Source: Neisseriaceae bacterium (GTDB lineage: Bacteria > Pseudomonadota > Gammaproteobacteria > Burkholderiales > Chromobacteriaceae). Taken from it: a DNA stretch of 64,000 bases. The DNA is taken from positions 248,001 to 312,000 of the forward strand of contig JAIYAC010000002.1 of NCBI GenBank assembly GCA_027489245.1. Reading direction: 5' to 3'. The position numbers were made by a program, and so were the translations under genes. Position 1 is the first letter of the stretch, and the number at the start of each line of letters is the position of its first letter. The notes beneath the pieces are model-generated. The model was not told where the DNA came from, searched no databases, and saw only the letters and a program-made list of their open reading frames with translations. This document shows, one piece after another, positions 28,985 to 39,595 of the stretch.

Positions 28985-29896
28985 ATGATTGTTCTCCCCC
29001 GCTATAACTGGCTGCGCCTGCTGTTTGTCTGGCATGGCTCGGTATTGCCGCGCATTGTGTCGCGCCTGGCGATTGTGTTTGCGCTATCGCTGCTGTCGGC
29101 GGTGCTGGACGGCTGGTGGCTGAGCCAGCATGCGGATTCGGCGCTGAACGTCAGCATCTTTACCCTGATGGGCGTGTCGCTGGCCATCTTTCTGGGCTTT
29201 CGCAACTCGGCCAGCTACGAGCGCTTCTGGGAAGCGCGCAAGCTGTGGGGCGGCTTGCTGATCGTGAGCCGTTCGCTCACCGGCAAGCTGCAGCCGGTGG
29301 CCGCGCCGCAGGTAAGGCCCATGCTGTACGCCGTGTGTGCGCTGACTTACGCGCTGAAAGGCCAGCTGCGCGACGACGATACCCACCCGCACCTGGTGCG
29401 CCTGCTGCCGGCCGAGTTGGCCGAACAGCTGCGTAGCGGCCGCAACGTACCGGCGCGCCTGCTGGCCTGGCTGCACGCACAGAACCACCAGCTGCTGCGC
29501 GACGGGCACCTCACCGAGCAACAGTGGCTGTCGGTAGACCGTAACCTGGACACGCTGGGCGAGGTCATCGGCGGCTGCGAGCGCATACGCAGTACCCCGA
29601 TACCGTTTACCTACCGCGTGCTGCTGAACCGCACCGTTACCGGCTACTGCCTGCTGCTGCCGTTAGGCCTGGTAACGACGATTGGCTGGCTCACGCCCAT
29701 CATCGCCGTGTTCATTGCCTATACCTATCTGGCGCTGGACAGCCTGGGCGACGAGCTGGAAGAGCCGTTCGGCAAGGAAGGCAACGACCTGCCGCTGTCG
29801 GCGCTGTGCTACGGCATCGAGCAGTCGGTGCGCGACATGCTGGGCGAGGCCATGCCCATCGCGCCACCACCGCGGCAGGGCATTTACCAGTTCTAA
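28985..29896 (+). CDS. Bestrophin-like (YneE/UPF0187) membrane protein
   Basis: A 303-residue inner-membrane protein of the bacterial bestrophin family, probable anion or cation channels. Diagnostic segments: LGFRNSASYERFWEARKLWGGLL (about 74-96), GGCERIRSTPIPFTYRVLLNRT and ALDSLGDELEEPFGKEGNDLPLS near the C-terminus. Four hydrophobic helices are expected. The start MIVLPRYNWLRLLF matches relatives; the frame is open further upstream but without coding character. Confidence 0.85.
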   Translation: MIVLPRYNWLRLLFVWHGSVLPRIVSRLAIVFALSLLSAVLDGWWLSQHADSALNVSIFTLMGVSLAIFLGFRNSASYERFWEARKLWGGLLIVSRSLTGKLQPVAAPQVRPMLYAVCALTYALKGQLRDDDTHPHLVRLLPAELAEQLRSGRNVPARLLAWLHAQNHQLLRDGHLTEQQWLSVDRNLDTLGEVIGGCERIRSTPIPFTYRVLLNRTVTGYCLLLPLGLVTTIGWLTPIIAVFIAYTYLALDSLGDELEEPFGKEGNDLPLSALCYGIEQSVRDMLGEAMPIAPPPRQGIYQF

Positions 29897-29976
29897 GCGC
29901 GCACCTGCGCAAGAATCGGGTTGCCGCGCCCGCGGCCAACCCGCATGCTGGGGGCTTATCCATACCGGGGCCCGTC

Positions 29977-30865
29977 ATGGCACTGCCTTCCCTGCTGCGT
30001 CTATTACTGCTGGCTGCCATCTGGGGCAGCAGCTTTCTGTTCATGCGCGTGCTATCGCCGGTGCTGGGCGCGGTACCGGTGGCTACCGGACGGGTGGCGT
30101 TTGCCAGCCTGGGTTTGTGGCTGCTGCTGCGCTGGTGGCGGCTGGCCATCCCTGGCGGCCCGCGCTGGCGTGCGGCGCTGTGGCTGGGCGTGATCAGCTC
30201 GGCGGTGCCTTTTCTGATGTATTCCCTGGCCGCCAAGGTGCTGCCTGCCGGTTATAGCGCCATGTTCAACGCCACCACGCCGCTGATGGCGGTGGTGGTA
30301 GGCGGGCTGGCGTTTGGCGAGCGCCTGGCGCCGGCACGGCTGGCGGGGCTGATGCTGGGCTTGGCCGGGGTGGCGGTGCTGCTGCAAACCGGCCCGGTGG
30401 CACTGACGCCGGCCGTGCTGCTGGGTGGGGGCATGTGCTTGCTGGCTACCAGCTGTTACGCCTTGTCCGGCTACCTGACCCGGCGCTGGATCGGCGAGCA
30501 GGGCGGCATGGATAGCCGCCTGGTGGCGCTGGGTAGCCAGCTGGGTGCGTCGGCTGCCTTACTGCCGCTACTGCTCGTGAGCCTGGCGTGGCAGCCCTTA
30601 CCGTTGGCCGCGCTGGACGCCGGCCACTGGCTGGCGTGGCTGGCGCTGGGCCTGCTATGTACCGCCGCGGCCTACGTGCTGTACTTCCGGCTGATCGCCG
30701 ACGAGGGGCCGCTGAAGGCGATGAGCGTGACCTTTGTCATCCCAGTGTTTGGTGTGCTGTGGGGCGTGCTGTTCCTGCACGAAACGCTCAGCAGCGCATC
30801 TGGCCGGTGGCGTACTGATTGCCCTGGCGCTGTGGCTGGTGGTGCGCCAGCCGGCGGCAAAATGA
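29977..30865 (+). pseudogene. EamA-family transporter with a C-terminal frameshift
   Basis: The frame from the ATG at 29977 encodes a ten-helix EamA transporter (LLLAAIWGSSFLFMRVL; VTFVIPVFGVLWGVLFLHETL). After HETLSS at about 30796 it leaves the family pattern. The +1 frame continues correctly: from CAT at 30797 it reads HLAGGVLIALALWLVV and reaches TGA at 30863-30865, just before the palindromic terminator. Thus a small indel, probably loss of a GC in a GCGCGC run, shifted the frame about 22 codons before the natural end. Unshifted, the ORF runs on to 31155 into the convergent kup gene. Sequencing error or real mutation cannot be told apart here. The last helix is affected. Confidence 0.8.
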
Positions 30866-30894
30866 AAAAAGGTTGGCCGCGGCCAACCTTTTTT
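30865..30894. terminator. 30-bp perfect palindromic terminator made of two dispersed repeats
   Basis: Six As, GGTTGGCC-GC-GGCCAACC (30871-30888) and six Ts form one perfect 30-bp palindrome. It consists of two GGTTGGCCGC units head to head, and serves the EamA and kup genes from both sides. Confidence 0.92.
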
Positions 30895-30922
30895 GTCTTG
30901 ATACCGGCGCTGCGGGGCCGGG

Positions 30923-32788
30923 TTACAGCTCTACCTGCGCGCCCATTTCCACCACGCGGTTGGACGGAATCTGGAAGAAGTCGGTCGCGCGCAGCGCGTT
31001 GCGGCTCATCCACACAAACAGCTTTTCACGCCACGGCGACAGGCCTTCGCGGTCGGTCTGGATCAGCGTTTCGCGCGACAGGAAGAACGAGGTGTCCATC
31101 AGCTCGAACTGCATGCCCTGTGCTTCGCACAGGTCCAGCACTTCTTGCACGCTAGGGGTTTCCTTGAAGCCGTAGTAAGCCATGACGCGCCAGAAGCTGT
31201 TGGACAGCTGCTCGATCTCGATGCGCTTTTCTGCCTCGATATACGGTACTTCCTCGCTGCGGATGGTCATCAGCACGATGCGTTCGTGCAGCACCTTGTT
31301 GTGCTTCAGGTTGTGCAGCAGCGCGTGCGGTACGCCGTGGGTGGAGTTGGTCAGGAACACGGCGGTGCCCTGCACGCGATCCGGCGAGTACGATTCCATG
31401 TTCTCGATGAAACCATCCAGCGGGATAGCCATTTCGTTCAGGCGGCTCATCAGCAGCTTGCGGCCCTGGCGCCAGGTGCTCATCAGGATAAAGGCGATCA
31501 CGCCGATCAGCAGCGGCAGCCAGCCACCGGCAAAGATCTTCACCACGTTGGCCGCAAACAGCGGGATATCCACGCACAGCAGGGCTACCAGCAGCGGTGC
31601 TACTACCCATACCGGCCATTTCCACTGCTTCAGCGCCACGGTGCAAGCCAGGATGGAGGTAATCACCATAGTGCCGGTCACGGCAATACCGTAGGCACCG
31701 GCCAGCGCGCTGGAGGTCTGGAACATGATCACCACGGCAATCACGGCAAACAGCAGGCCCCAGTTCACCAGCGGGATATAAATCTGCCCGATTTCCTTGT
31801 CCGAGGTATGGGTGATTTCCATGCGCGGCAAATAGCCCAGCTGGACTGCCTGGCGGGTCAGCGAGAACACGCCGGAAATCACGGCTTGTGAGGCAATCAC
31901 CGTGGCGGCGGTAGACAGGATCACCATGGGCATCAGCGCCCAGTCAGGTGCCAGGTGGAAGAACGGGTTGGCGCGGGCGGCCGGGTCGGCCAGGATTTCG
32001 GCGCCTTGGCCAAAGTAGTTCAGCATCAGCGCGGGCAGCACATAAAAGAACCAGGCCAGGCGGATGGGTTTGGGGCCGAAATGGCCCATGTCGGCGTACA
32101 GCGCCTCGGCACCGGTCAGTGCCAGCACCACCGAGCCGAGCGCCAGAAAGCCTACGGCCTGGTGTTCCAGCATGAAGTTCAAGCCCCAGGCCGGGTTCAG
32201 CGCGGCCAGCACCGCCGGGTTGCCCAGGATGCCATGCACACCCAGCGCCGCCAGTGCGGCAAACCACAGCATCATCACCGGGCCAAACAGCTTGCCCACG
32301 CTGGCGGTGCCGTGTTTCTGGATGACAAACAGCCCCACCAGCACCGCAATGGCAATGGGCAGGACATAGGGTTTGAAGCTAGGGGTAATCACCTCCAGGC
32401 CTTCCAGTGCTGACAGCACCGATACCGCCGGGGTAATGACCACTTCGCCGTAGAAAAAGCCGCCACCCATCAAGCCCAGGGCGGCCAGCAGCCAGCCTTT
32501 GTTGCCGACGGCACGCCGTGCCAGTGCCATCAGGGTAAGAATGCCGCCTTCGCCGCGGTTATCGGCACGCAGGACGAAAGCCAGGTATTTCAGCGACACC
32601 ACCAGAATCAGCCCCCAGACAATCAGGGACAGAATACCCAGTACGTTCGCCTCGTTTGGCTGCAGCCCCAGGTGCGGGCTGAAACATTCTTTCAGTGTGT
32701 AGAGCGGGCTGGTGCCGATGTCGCCATAGACCACGCCCAGAGCGGCCAGGGTAATGCCCGCCAGTGCTTGTTTGTTATGCGCTTGCAT
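30923..32788 (-). CDS. kup: Low-affinity potassium uptake protein
   Basis: A 621-residue potassium/proton symporter of the KUP/HAK/KT family. It opens with [23 protein letters not shown], the family hallmark, followed by twelve hydrophobic segments to about residue 450, among them [21 protein letters not shown] and [16 protein letters not shown] cytoplasmic tail (about 470-621) completes it. The start MQAHNKQAL fits family length (about 620); the frame upstream to 32950 has no support. The gene is divergent from the binding protein at 33168. Confidence 0.95.
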   Translation of the reverse strand: MQAHNKQALAGITLAALGVVYGDIGTSPLYTLKECFSPHLGLQPNEANVLGILSLIVWGLILVVSLKYLAFVLRADNRGEGGILTLMALARRAVGNKGWLLAALGLMGGGFFYGEVVITPAVSVLSALEGLEVITPSFKPYVLPIAIAVLVGLFVIQKHGTASVGKLFGPVMMLWFAALAALGVHGILGNPAVLAALNPAWGLNFMLEHQAVGFLALGSVVLALTGAEALYADMGHFGPKPIRLAWFFYVLPALMLNYFGQGAEILADPAARANPFFHLAPDWALMPMVILSTAATVIASQAVISGVFSLTRQAVQLGYLPRMEITHTSDKEIGQIYIPLVNWGLLFAVIAVVIMFQTSSALAGAYGIAVTGTMVITSILACTVALKQWKWPVWVVAPLLVALLCVDIPLFAANVVKIFAGGWLPLLIGVIAFILMSTWRQGRKLLMSRLNEMAIPLDGFIENMESYSPDRVQGTAVFLTNSTHGVPHALLHNLKHNKVLHERIVLMTIRSEEVPYIEAEKRIEIEQLSNSFWRVMAYYGFKETPSVQEVLDLCEAQGMQFELMDTSFFLSRETLIQTDREGLSPWREKLFVWMSRNALRATDFFQIPSNRVVEMGAQVEL

Positions 32789-33167
32789 GATGCTTTGTAT
32801 TGTTGTTTGAGGGTTTTGCGCAGCCGTTTTGCTGCATTGCAAAAGTAAGGCACAGGTGAGCGCGCAGATTACTCCGCTGGCTGCCAAAAGACCATGCGGC
32901 CAACCCGGCTTGTTGTGCTTTATGCATTTCGTGTAGGTGCTTTGCCACAATTACTCGCTGGTGTGGTGTTTCTGCCGAGCCGTGTGCTGCGGGCATGGCA
33001 TTTATCACGATAAATTCAGAATTTCGATAATTTAACTTGCATATTCGACGGCGTTTTTTTAGCGTCATTCTAATGAATTGCCAAAGGGCTGCCGTGCACT
33101 GGCCAGATTGACACAAACCCCGTGCGCTAGCGAGCAGTGAGATCAATCACCGGTGAAGAGGCGGGGT
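32789..33167. other. Divergent intergenic region between kup and an orphan binding protein
   Basis: About 380 bp. It contains a repeat copy TGCGGCCAAC (32895-32904) and an AT-rich core with the inverted repeat TTTATC-AC-GATAAA (33001-33014, extendable to 16 bp from 33000 to 33015), a candidate operator or bent promoter element. No gene is seen. Confidence 0.5.
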
Positions 33168-33872
33168 ATGCGTAGAGGGCTGCTGTGGGTAATGGGCTGC
33201 TGCTGGGCGGGCTGGGTGCAGGCCGCCCAAGCGCCGCACTTGCTGACGCAAGAGCAAGCCCCCTACACCATGCAGCTGGCCGGTGGTGGCCAGCATGGCC
33301 TGGCACTGGACACGGTGCGCTGCGCATTTGAACGGCTGGGCCAGCCGGCCGAGATAAAGTTTGTGGCCTGGGCGCGGGCGCAGCGCCGTGTAGAAAGTGG
33401 TGAGGGCGACGGTTACTTTCCGGCATCGCGCAATACCGAGCGCGACGGGCTATCGCAATGGTTTGGCCCGGTCGCACCGCAGCAGTGGCGCTGGTATTTG
33501 CGCCGCGATAGCCGCCTAGACCCGCTGGCCCCCGGCTTTCGCGAGTACGCGCGCGTGGGGGCGTATGCCGGCTCCAATATGCTGCACTGGCTGCAGGAAC
33601 AACATTATCAAGTCACCGTGTCGCCGCCTGAGCACGACCAGATACTGGATGTGCTGCTGGCTGGCCGTGCCGATGCGGTGCTGGCGGCCAACCTGGCCAT
33701 GGACAAGTTGCTGGCGCAGCGCGGGGCCGCAGGCCAGGTGCGCTCGGTGCTGGCGCAGGACAAACCATTGGGTCTGTATCTGTCACACCGCTTTCTGGCA
33801 CAACAGCCTGCGGCGTTTGCCAGCAAGCTGCAGCGGGCACTCGCCCGTTGCCAGCCTGCTACGCTGCGTTAG
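33168..33872 (+). CDS. Periplasmic SBP_bac_3-like binding protein, orphan
   Basis: A 234-residue protein with a signal peptide (MRRGLLWVMGCCWAGWVQA, then AQAPH). The body follows the two-lobe binding fold used by polar amino-acid receptors: LALDTVRCAFERLGQPAEIKFVAWARAQRRVESGEGDGYFPAS and VGAYAGSNMLHWLQ. No transporter components are adjacent. The start at 33168 has AGAGG upstream; a GTG 15 nt earlier is also in frame. The last 14 nt overlap the end of the convergent nagK gene. Confidence 0.7.
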   Translation: MRRGLLWVMGCCWAGWVQAAQAPHLLTQEQAPYTMQLAGGGQHGLALDTVRCAFERLGQPAEIKFVAWARAQRRVESGEGDGYFPASRNTERDGLSQWFGPVAPQQWRWYLRRDSRLDPLAPGFREYARVGAYAGSNMLHWLQEQHYQVTVSPPEHDQILDVLLAGRADAVLAANLAMDKLLAQRGAAGQVRSVLAQDKPLGLYLSHRFLAQQPAAFASKLQRALARCQPATLR

Positions 33873-34788
33873 TCGCCGCCTGCACACCCAAGGGCAGGAA
33901 CGCAGCACCGCGCACGCCGCCTGCGTCGCCGTGGCGGGCTTTTTCGATGCGCGGTACACGGGCAAATTTCAGCATATAGCGCGGCAGGCGCTTGGGCAGC
34001 TCGCGGTATAGCTCGTCAAAGTTGGACAGCCCGCCGCCCAGCACGATCAGCTCCGGGTCCAGTATGGCCAGATAGCCAGCAAAGCAGCACGCGGTGAGCT
34101 CGAAGAACTGCTCCACAAACACCACCGTAGCCGGGTGGCCCTCACGGTAGCGCTGGATGATGTCCTGTGCGGCCAACCTTTCGCTAAAACGGTGGAAAAA
34201 CAGCTGCTCGAAGCCGCGGCCGGACAGGTAGTTGTCTATGCAGCCACGTTGGCCGCAGCCGCAGGAAAACACCGGCAAGTCGCCACCAAAAGCCTGTAGC
34301 GCATCGATGGGCAGGCGCATGTGGCCCAGCTCGCCGGCCACGTGGTTCAGGCCATTGTGGATCTGGCCGCGAAAAATCATGCCGGACCCCACGCCTGTAC
34401 CCAGAATCACACCCAACACCGAGGCCAGATGCTGGTTGGCCGCATCCATGGCTTCGGACAGCGCAAAGCAGTTGGCGTCGTTGTCGATGTAAACCGGGCG
34501 ACCCAGGCGCTCTTGCAGGTCTTCCTGCAGGCGGCGGCCATTGGCAGCGGGGACGTTGGCTGTCAGCAGGCTGCCGCTGATACTGTCGATGATGCCGGGG
34601 ATACCCAGCCCCACGCTGCCCTGGCAGCCAAGCTCACTGTCGGCCTGCCGCACGGTATGGCACAGCTCGTCCAGCAGGGTGGCGTAATCTTTGGGGGTGG
34701 CAAAGCGGTGCTGGCGCACGCACTGCAGCGTAGCGTCGAAGGCGCCGAACGCGATTTTGGTACCACCGATGTCAAATCCGTAAAGCAT
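33859..34788 (-). CDS. nagK: N-acetylglucosamine kinase, ROK family
   Basis: A 309-residue sugar kinase phosphorylating GlcNAc (from imported oligosaccharides or cell-wall recycling) to GlcNAc-6-P, the NagA substrate. ATP-site loop FDIGGTKIAFGAFD at the start; catalytic Asp in VYIDNDANCFAL; zinc motif FSCGCGQRGCIDNYLSGRG, typical of ROK kinases. Length fits E. coli NagK (303). It follows the porin gene with a terminator in between, so it probably has its own promoter within 34789-34860. Confidence 0.9.
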   Translation of the reverse strand: MLYGFDIGGTKIAFGAFDATLQCVRQHRFATPKDYATLLDELCHTVRQADSELGCQGSVGLGIPGIIDSISGSLLTANVPAANGRRLQEDLQERLGRPVYIDNDANCFALSEAMDAANQHLASVLGVILGTGVGSGMIFRGQIHNGLNHVAGELGHMRLPIDALQAFGGDLPVFSCGCGQRGCIDNYLSGRGFEQLFFHRFSERLAAQDIIQRYREGHPATVVFVEQFFELTACCFAGYLAILDPELIVLGGGLSNFDELYRELPKRLPRYMLKFARVPRIEKARHGDAGGVRGAAFLPLGVQAATNAA

Positions 34789-34861
34789 GGTGAAGTCAGT
34801 CTTGGCTAAGAGGCCTGGCGTGCCTGCGGTTGGTGTACGGGTGTCGGGCAAACTGAAGGCA

Positions 34862-34897
34862 AAGTAAAAAAGTGCCGTTGCCCGTAAAGGCAACGGC
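34862..34897 (-). terminator. Terminator of the porin gene, minus strand
   Basis: GCCGTTGCC and GGCAACGGC pair around a 6-nt loop; on the minus strand the stem is followed by a T-rich tail. Confidence 0.8.
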
Positions 34898-34997
34898 CAA
34901 GCTCTGCATGACCTCTCCAGAGGTTGGCAAGGCAGGATTCTACCTTACCGGCCCTGAAAAACCGGGCTTGCGCCCGGGTACTACAACTCGGTTTGGT

Positions 34998-36026
34998 TTA
35001 GAAACCGATCCACACGCCAGTCAGGAACTGGTTGGTGTCTTTTGCGCCGCTGGCTTTCGGGGCCACCTTGGTCAGGCGGGCGTACCACTCGGCGCCACCG
35101 CCGATATCACGGCCGTATTGCACGGCAAAGCGGCTGTAGTCGTCAGCCACGCCGGTGTTGTTCTGGTTCATGTAGGCAGCCTTGATGTAACCGGCCTTGC
35201 CCAGGGTGTAGGTCAGGCCCAGCGAGGTTTCGCTGCCCTTATTGGTTTGCTTGCCGGCTTTTTCCTGTTTGTAGGATTGCACCATGGCGCGCAGGGTCAG
35301 CTCGTCACTGACGCCTACCGAGGCCGCCAGGTATTGCTGGCTGTTTTCGGTGTCGTTGGTCACGGTGGTGGTTTCAGTGACCACGCCGGTACCCAGATCA
35401 GCCTTGGATTCCTTGGTCTTGGTAGCAGGTTTGCCGCCCAGTACGCCGGCGTACAGCGTGGCTTTGCCCAGTGCCAGGGTACCGGCCAGGTCGTAGACGC
35501 TGTCTTTGTTGTGCTTTTCGTTACCCCAGCCGTGCTGTGCGCTGAAGCTGAAGTTACCCAGCGCTGGCGATTGGTAGCTCAGGGTGTTCGGCAGGTACAC
35601 CTTGCTGGTGACTTTGCCGGCACCGCCTTCGGCTACAGGCCAGAAGCCGACTTGGCCAAATGGCCAGTCCAGGGTGAGGTAGCTGTTGATGAAAGCACGG
35701 CCGGCTTTCACGGTACCAAAGTCGCCAGACAGGGTGACATACGCTTCGCGGCTGCCGATACCCACTTTGTTTTCTACCGTTTCGCCAGTGGCGATTTTTT
35801 GCGAGATACGTGCGCCCAGCTTGTTGCCGCCGGCGATTTCCTTGCTGGCGTCAATGTTCAGCAGCAGGGCACGGTCCAGCTCGCTGGAGGTGGTTTTGCC
35901 GTTGTCGGTCACAATGTAGTTGGCTTCGGCCGAGCCGCTCAGTTTGAACACATCGGTCCAGCCATCGGCCAAAGCCGGGGTAGAAACGAGCGAGGCGATG
36001 ATCAGTGCCAGGGTTTTGCGTTGCAT
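34998..36026 (-). CDS. Outer-membrane porin, beta-proteobacterial (Gram-negative porin) type
   Basis: A 342-residue trimeric beta-barrel protein with a signal peptide (QRKTLALIIASLVSTPALA, then DGWTD). Features include alternating hydrophobic strands, GSREAYVTLSGDFGTVKAGRAF (typical of the Neisserial/Burkholderial porin family) and a C-terminal Phe (TGVWIGF), the outer-membrane insertion signal. Located in the middle of the oligosaccharide-uptake locus, it probably lets chito-oligosaccharides cross the outer membrane, but the family alone does not prove specificity. Confidence 0.88.
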   Translation of the reverse strand: MQRKTLALIIASLVSTPALADGWTDVFKLSGSAEANYIVTDNGKTTSSELDRALLLNIDASKEIAGGNKLGARISQKIATGETVENKVGIGSREAYVTLSGDFGTVKAGRAFINSYLTLDWPFGQVGFWPVAEGGAGKVTSKVYLPNTLSYQSPALGNFSFSAQHGWGNEKHNKDSVYDLAGTLALGKATLYAGVLGGKPATKTKESKADLGTGVVTETTTVTNDTENSQQYLAASVGVSDELTLRAMVQSYKQEKAGKQTNKGSETSLGLTYTLGKAGYIKAAYMNQNNTGVADDYSRFAVQYGRDIGGGAEWYARLTKVAPKASGAKDTNQFLTGVWIGF

Positions 36027-36129
36027 GTGAAATTCTCCGGTTGTGGTGTTGGTGCTGCATGCCCTATGCCTATGTCATTCTGTGTGGGCGTGACATGGCA
36101 TTCTTTTGTAGAGCGTGGTTTTTCGCCCG

Positions 36130-37215
<1,086 letters not shown>

Positions 37216-37235
37216 GTTCTTTTCCTTGGTGCGGC

Positions 37236-38720
37236 TCAGGCCAGGCGGGCCGGCATGCGGCCAGTGGCGTCCAGCTTGCCCAGCAGCCAGTCGGCGACCG
37301 CGTGCAGGGCAGCGTCGGCAAAACCGTAGGTCAGCAGGGCGGGGGCGTTCAGGTCGGCGGCGGCGTAGGGGTTCCACAGCGCCAGGTGCAGGTCGGGCTG
37401 CCAGCTGGCGGCCTCGCGCGCGCCGTAGCGCTCGCGGGTGGTGGAGGCCAGCACGGTGTAGCGGCCGTCCTGTGGCAGCGTGGCCCAGTCCAGTGCCTGG
37501 CGGCTGGCAAAGGTCACCACGTCCAGGTCGAAGTGCTGGCGCAGCACGCCAATCAGCGTGTCGGCAGACAAGCCGGCCTCGGAGACACCATCGGAGGGTG
37601 CTTGCTGCTGCACGACCAGGCGCAGCTGGCGCGAGCTTGGCCGCTGCGGCTGGCCGTGGGCGGTGAGCGCGCGGCGCCAGGCGCTGGCAAACAGCGCCAC
37701 GTCGGCGGCCTCTTGTGCCGGGCTGTAGTCGCGGGTGCGGCTGGGGTGGCGTGCCACCAGGGCATTGACGCGCTGCTCGGCCTCGGCCAGGCGCGCCGTG
37801 CTCAGGCTGCCATCGTGTACGGCGTCTTCCAGTGCCTGACGGCTGGCGGCCATTTCATCGATAAACTGCAGCACTAGCGACAGGTCGGCGCCAGCGCGCA
37901 GCGCCTGGGCGGTACCGGCGGCCTGGCCCCAGCGTTCGCGGATGGCTTTCATGTTCATGCCGTCGGTGATGGCTACGCCCTGGTAGCCCCACTGCTGGCG
38001 CAGCAGGGTGCCGAGGATGGCGGGTGACAGCGTGGCCGGCCAGGCTTCGTCCAGCTGCGGAAACAGGATGTGCGCGCTCATCAGCGACGCGCTATGCGGC
38101 AGCAGGGCGCGGAACGGTGCCAGCTCGTAGTCGTCCAGCGCGGCGCGGCTTTTGTCTACCACCGGCAGGTCCAGATGCGAGTCGGTATGGGTGTCGCCGT
38201 GGCCGGGGAAGTGCTTCACACAGCAGGCAATGTTTTCCTGCTGGTGGCCGCGCATCCAGGCTGCGGCCAACCTCACCGCGCTTTCCGGGTGCTCGCCAAA
38301 GCTGCGTTCGCCGATTACCGGGTTTTGCGGGTTGTTGTTCAGGTCCAGTACCGGGCCGTAGTTCAGGTTGATGCCCAGCGAGGCCAGGCCACGCGCCAGC
38401 GCGGCGCCCACGTCGTGCGCCAGCTGCTCGTCGCCCACTGCACCCAGCGCCATGGCGGAGGGGGCTTGCGGCAGGAACAGCGTGCGCATGACGGCGCCGC
38501 CTTCCTGATCGATGCCGATCAGCACATCGTCGCCGCATGCCTCGCGCAGCTGCTGTACCAGCGCACGGGTCTGGGCGGCGTCCTGCACGTTGCGGCGGAA
38601 CAGGCAGATGGCACGGATATGGTTATCGCGCAGAAAGGTTTTTTCGCTATCGCTTAGCGTGGTGTCGGCGACATCCACCATCAGCGCACGGCCGGCCAGG
38701 CGGCTCAGGTCTTGGCTCAT
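37236..38720 (-). CDS. nagZ: Beta-N-acetylhexosaminidase, GH3 (NagZ-like, long form)
   Basis: A 494-residue cytoplasmic GH3 enzyme that splits terminal GlcNAc from chito-oligosaccharides or anhydro-muropeptides. The NagZ core is clear: LIGIDQEGGAVMR, the His loop KHFPGHGDTHTDSH, and the nucleophile Asp in AITDGMNMKAI. Classical NagZ is about 340 residues; here about 150 extra C-terminal residues form another domain of unknown role. There is no signal peptide. Its start overlaps the permease stop (4 nt), so substrates arrive through that ABC importer. Gene context suggests oligosaccharide breakdown more than cell-wall recycling. Confidence 0.9.
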   Translation of the reverse strand: MSQDLSRLAGRALMVDVADTTLSDSEKTFLRDNHIRAICLFRRNVQDAAQTRALVQQLREACGDDVLIGIDQEGGAVMRTLFLPQAPSAMALGAVGDEQLAHDVGAALARGLASLGINLNYGPVLDLNNNPQNPVIGERSFGEHPESAVRLAAAWMRGHQQENIACCVKHFPGHGDTHTDSHLDLPVVDKSRAALDDYELAPFRALLPHSASLMSAHILFPQLDEAWPATLSPAILGTLLRQQWGYQGVAITDGMNMKAIRERWGQAAGTAQALRAGADLSLVLQFIDEMAASRQALEDAVHDGSLSTARLAEAEQRVNALVARHPSRTRDYSPAQEAADVALFASAWRRALTAHGQPQRPSSRQLRLVVQQQAPSDGVSEAGLSADTLIGVLRQHFDLDVVTFASRQALDWATLPQDGRYTVLASTTRERYGAREAASWQPDLHLALWNPYAAADLNAPALLTYGFADAALHAVADWLLGKLDATGRMPARLA

Positions 38721-39595
38721 TTCACTGCTCCGTCAAAGCCGCGCAGGAAGTAGCGCTGGGTAAACAGGAACACAATCAGGATGGGTAGCACGGTCAGGAC
38801 CGCCCCGGCGGCGACCACGCGAATCTTGAAACTGAAGGCACCGGACAGGTACAACACGCCCACCGACAGCGGGAACTTGTCCGGGCTGGCCATCACGATG
38901 GACGGCCAGATGTACTGGTTCCACGCGGCCACCAGGGTCAGGATGGTGAGAGCGGCCAGCGCCGGGCGGGCCAGCGGCAGCATGATGTGCCAGAAGATCT
39001 GCCACTCGGTGGCGCCGTCTACACGGGCGGCGTCCACCAGGTCGTTCGGCACTGCCTCGAAGGCCTGCTTCATCAAAAAGATGCCCACCGCGCCTGCCAG
39101 GCCCGGCAGTATCACACCGGTATAGGTATCGCCCATGCCCAGCTTGGACACGGTGATGAAGTTCACCAGGAAGTTCACCTCTGATGGCAGGATCATGGTG
39201 GCCAGAATGGCGCCAAACACGATGTTGCGGCCCGGGAACTGCATACGCGCCAGCGGGTAGGCCGCCATGCTGCATACGATCAGCGTACCGGCTACGGTCA
39301 GTACCGAGATGATGATGGAGTTCTTATAGAACGCGATCACATCAATGGTCTTGAACACCTCGACAAAGTTGTCCAGGCCCGGGTTTTCCGGCCACATGCG
39401 CGGCGGGTAGGTAAAGACATCGCCGCTGGTAGACAGCGCCGTGACCAGCGTCCACCAGAACGGGTACACGGTGATCACCGCCAGCAAGGTCAGCACCAGG
39501 TAGTGCAGCGTGCGGTTGGCCAGCTTGTTCATATTGATTTTCTTTGCCGTGGCAGCCCGCGGCATGGGCAGGGTTTTTTCCATGGCTTGCCTCAT
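38717..39595 (-). CDS. Sugar ABC transporter permease, MalG type
   Basis: A 292-residue inner-membrane permease with six hydrophobic helices and the EAA loop QAFEAVPNDLVDAARVDGATEWQIFWHIMLPLARPALA, which contacts the ATPase. The gene overlaps its upstream partner by ATGA; an ATG 12 nt later (39583, GAGG upstream) is an alternative start. It pairs with the MalF-type permease to form the import channel. Confidence 0.92.
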   Translation of the reverse strand: MRQAMEKTLPMPRAATAKKINMNKLANRTLHYLVLTLLAVITVYPFWWTLVTALSTSGDVFTYPPRMWPENPGLDNFVEVFKTIDVIAFYKNSIIISVLTVAGTLIVCSMAAYPLARMQFPGRNIVFGAILATMILPSEVNFLVNFITVSKLGMGDTYTGVILPGLAGAVGIFLMKQAFEAVPNDLVDAARVDGATEWQIFWHIMLPLARPALAALTILTLVAAWNQYIWPSIVMASPDKFPLSVGVLYLSGAFSFKIRVVAAGAVLTVLPILIVFLFTQRYFLRGFDGAVK

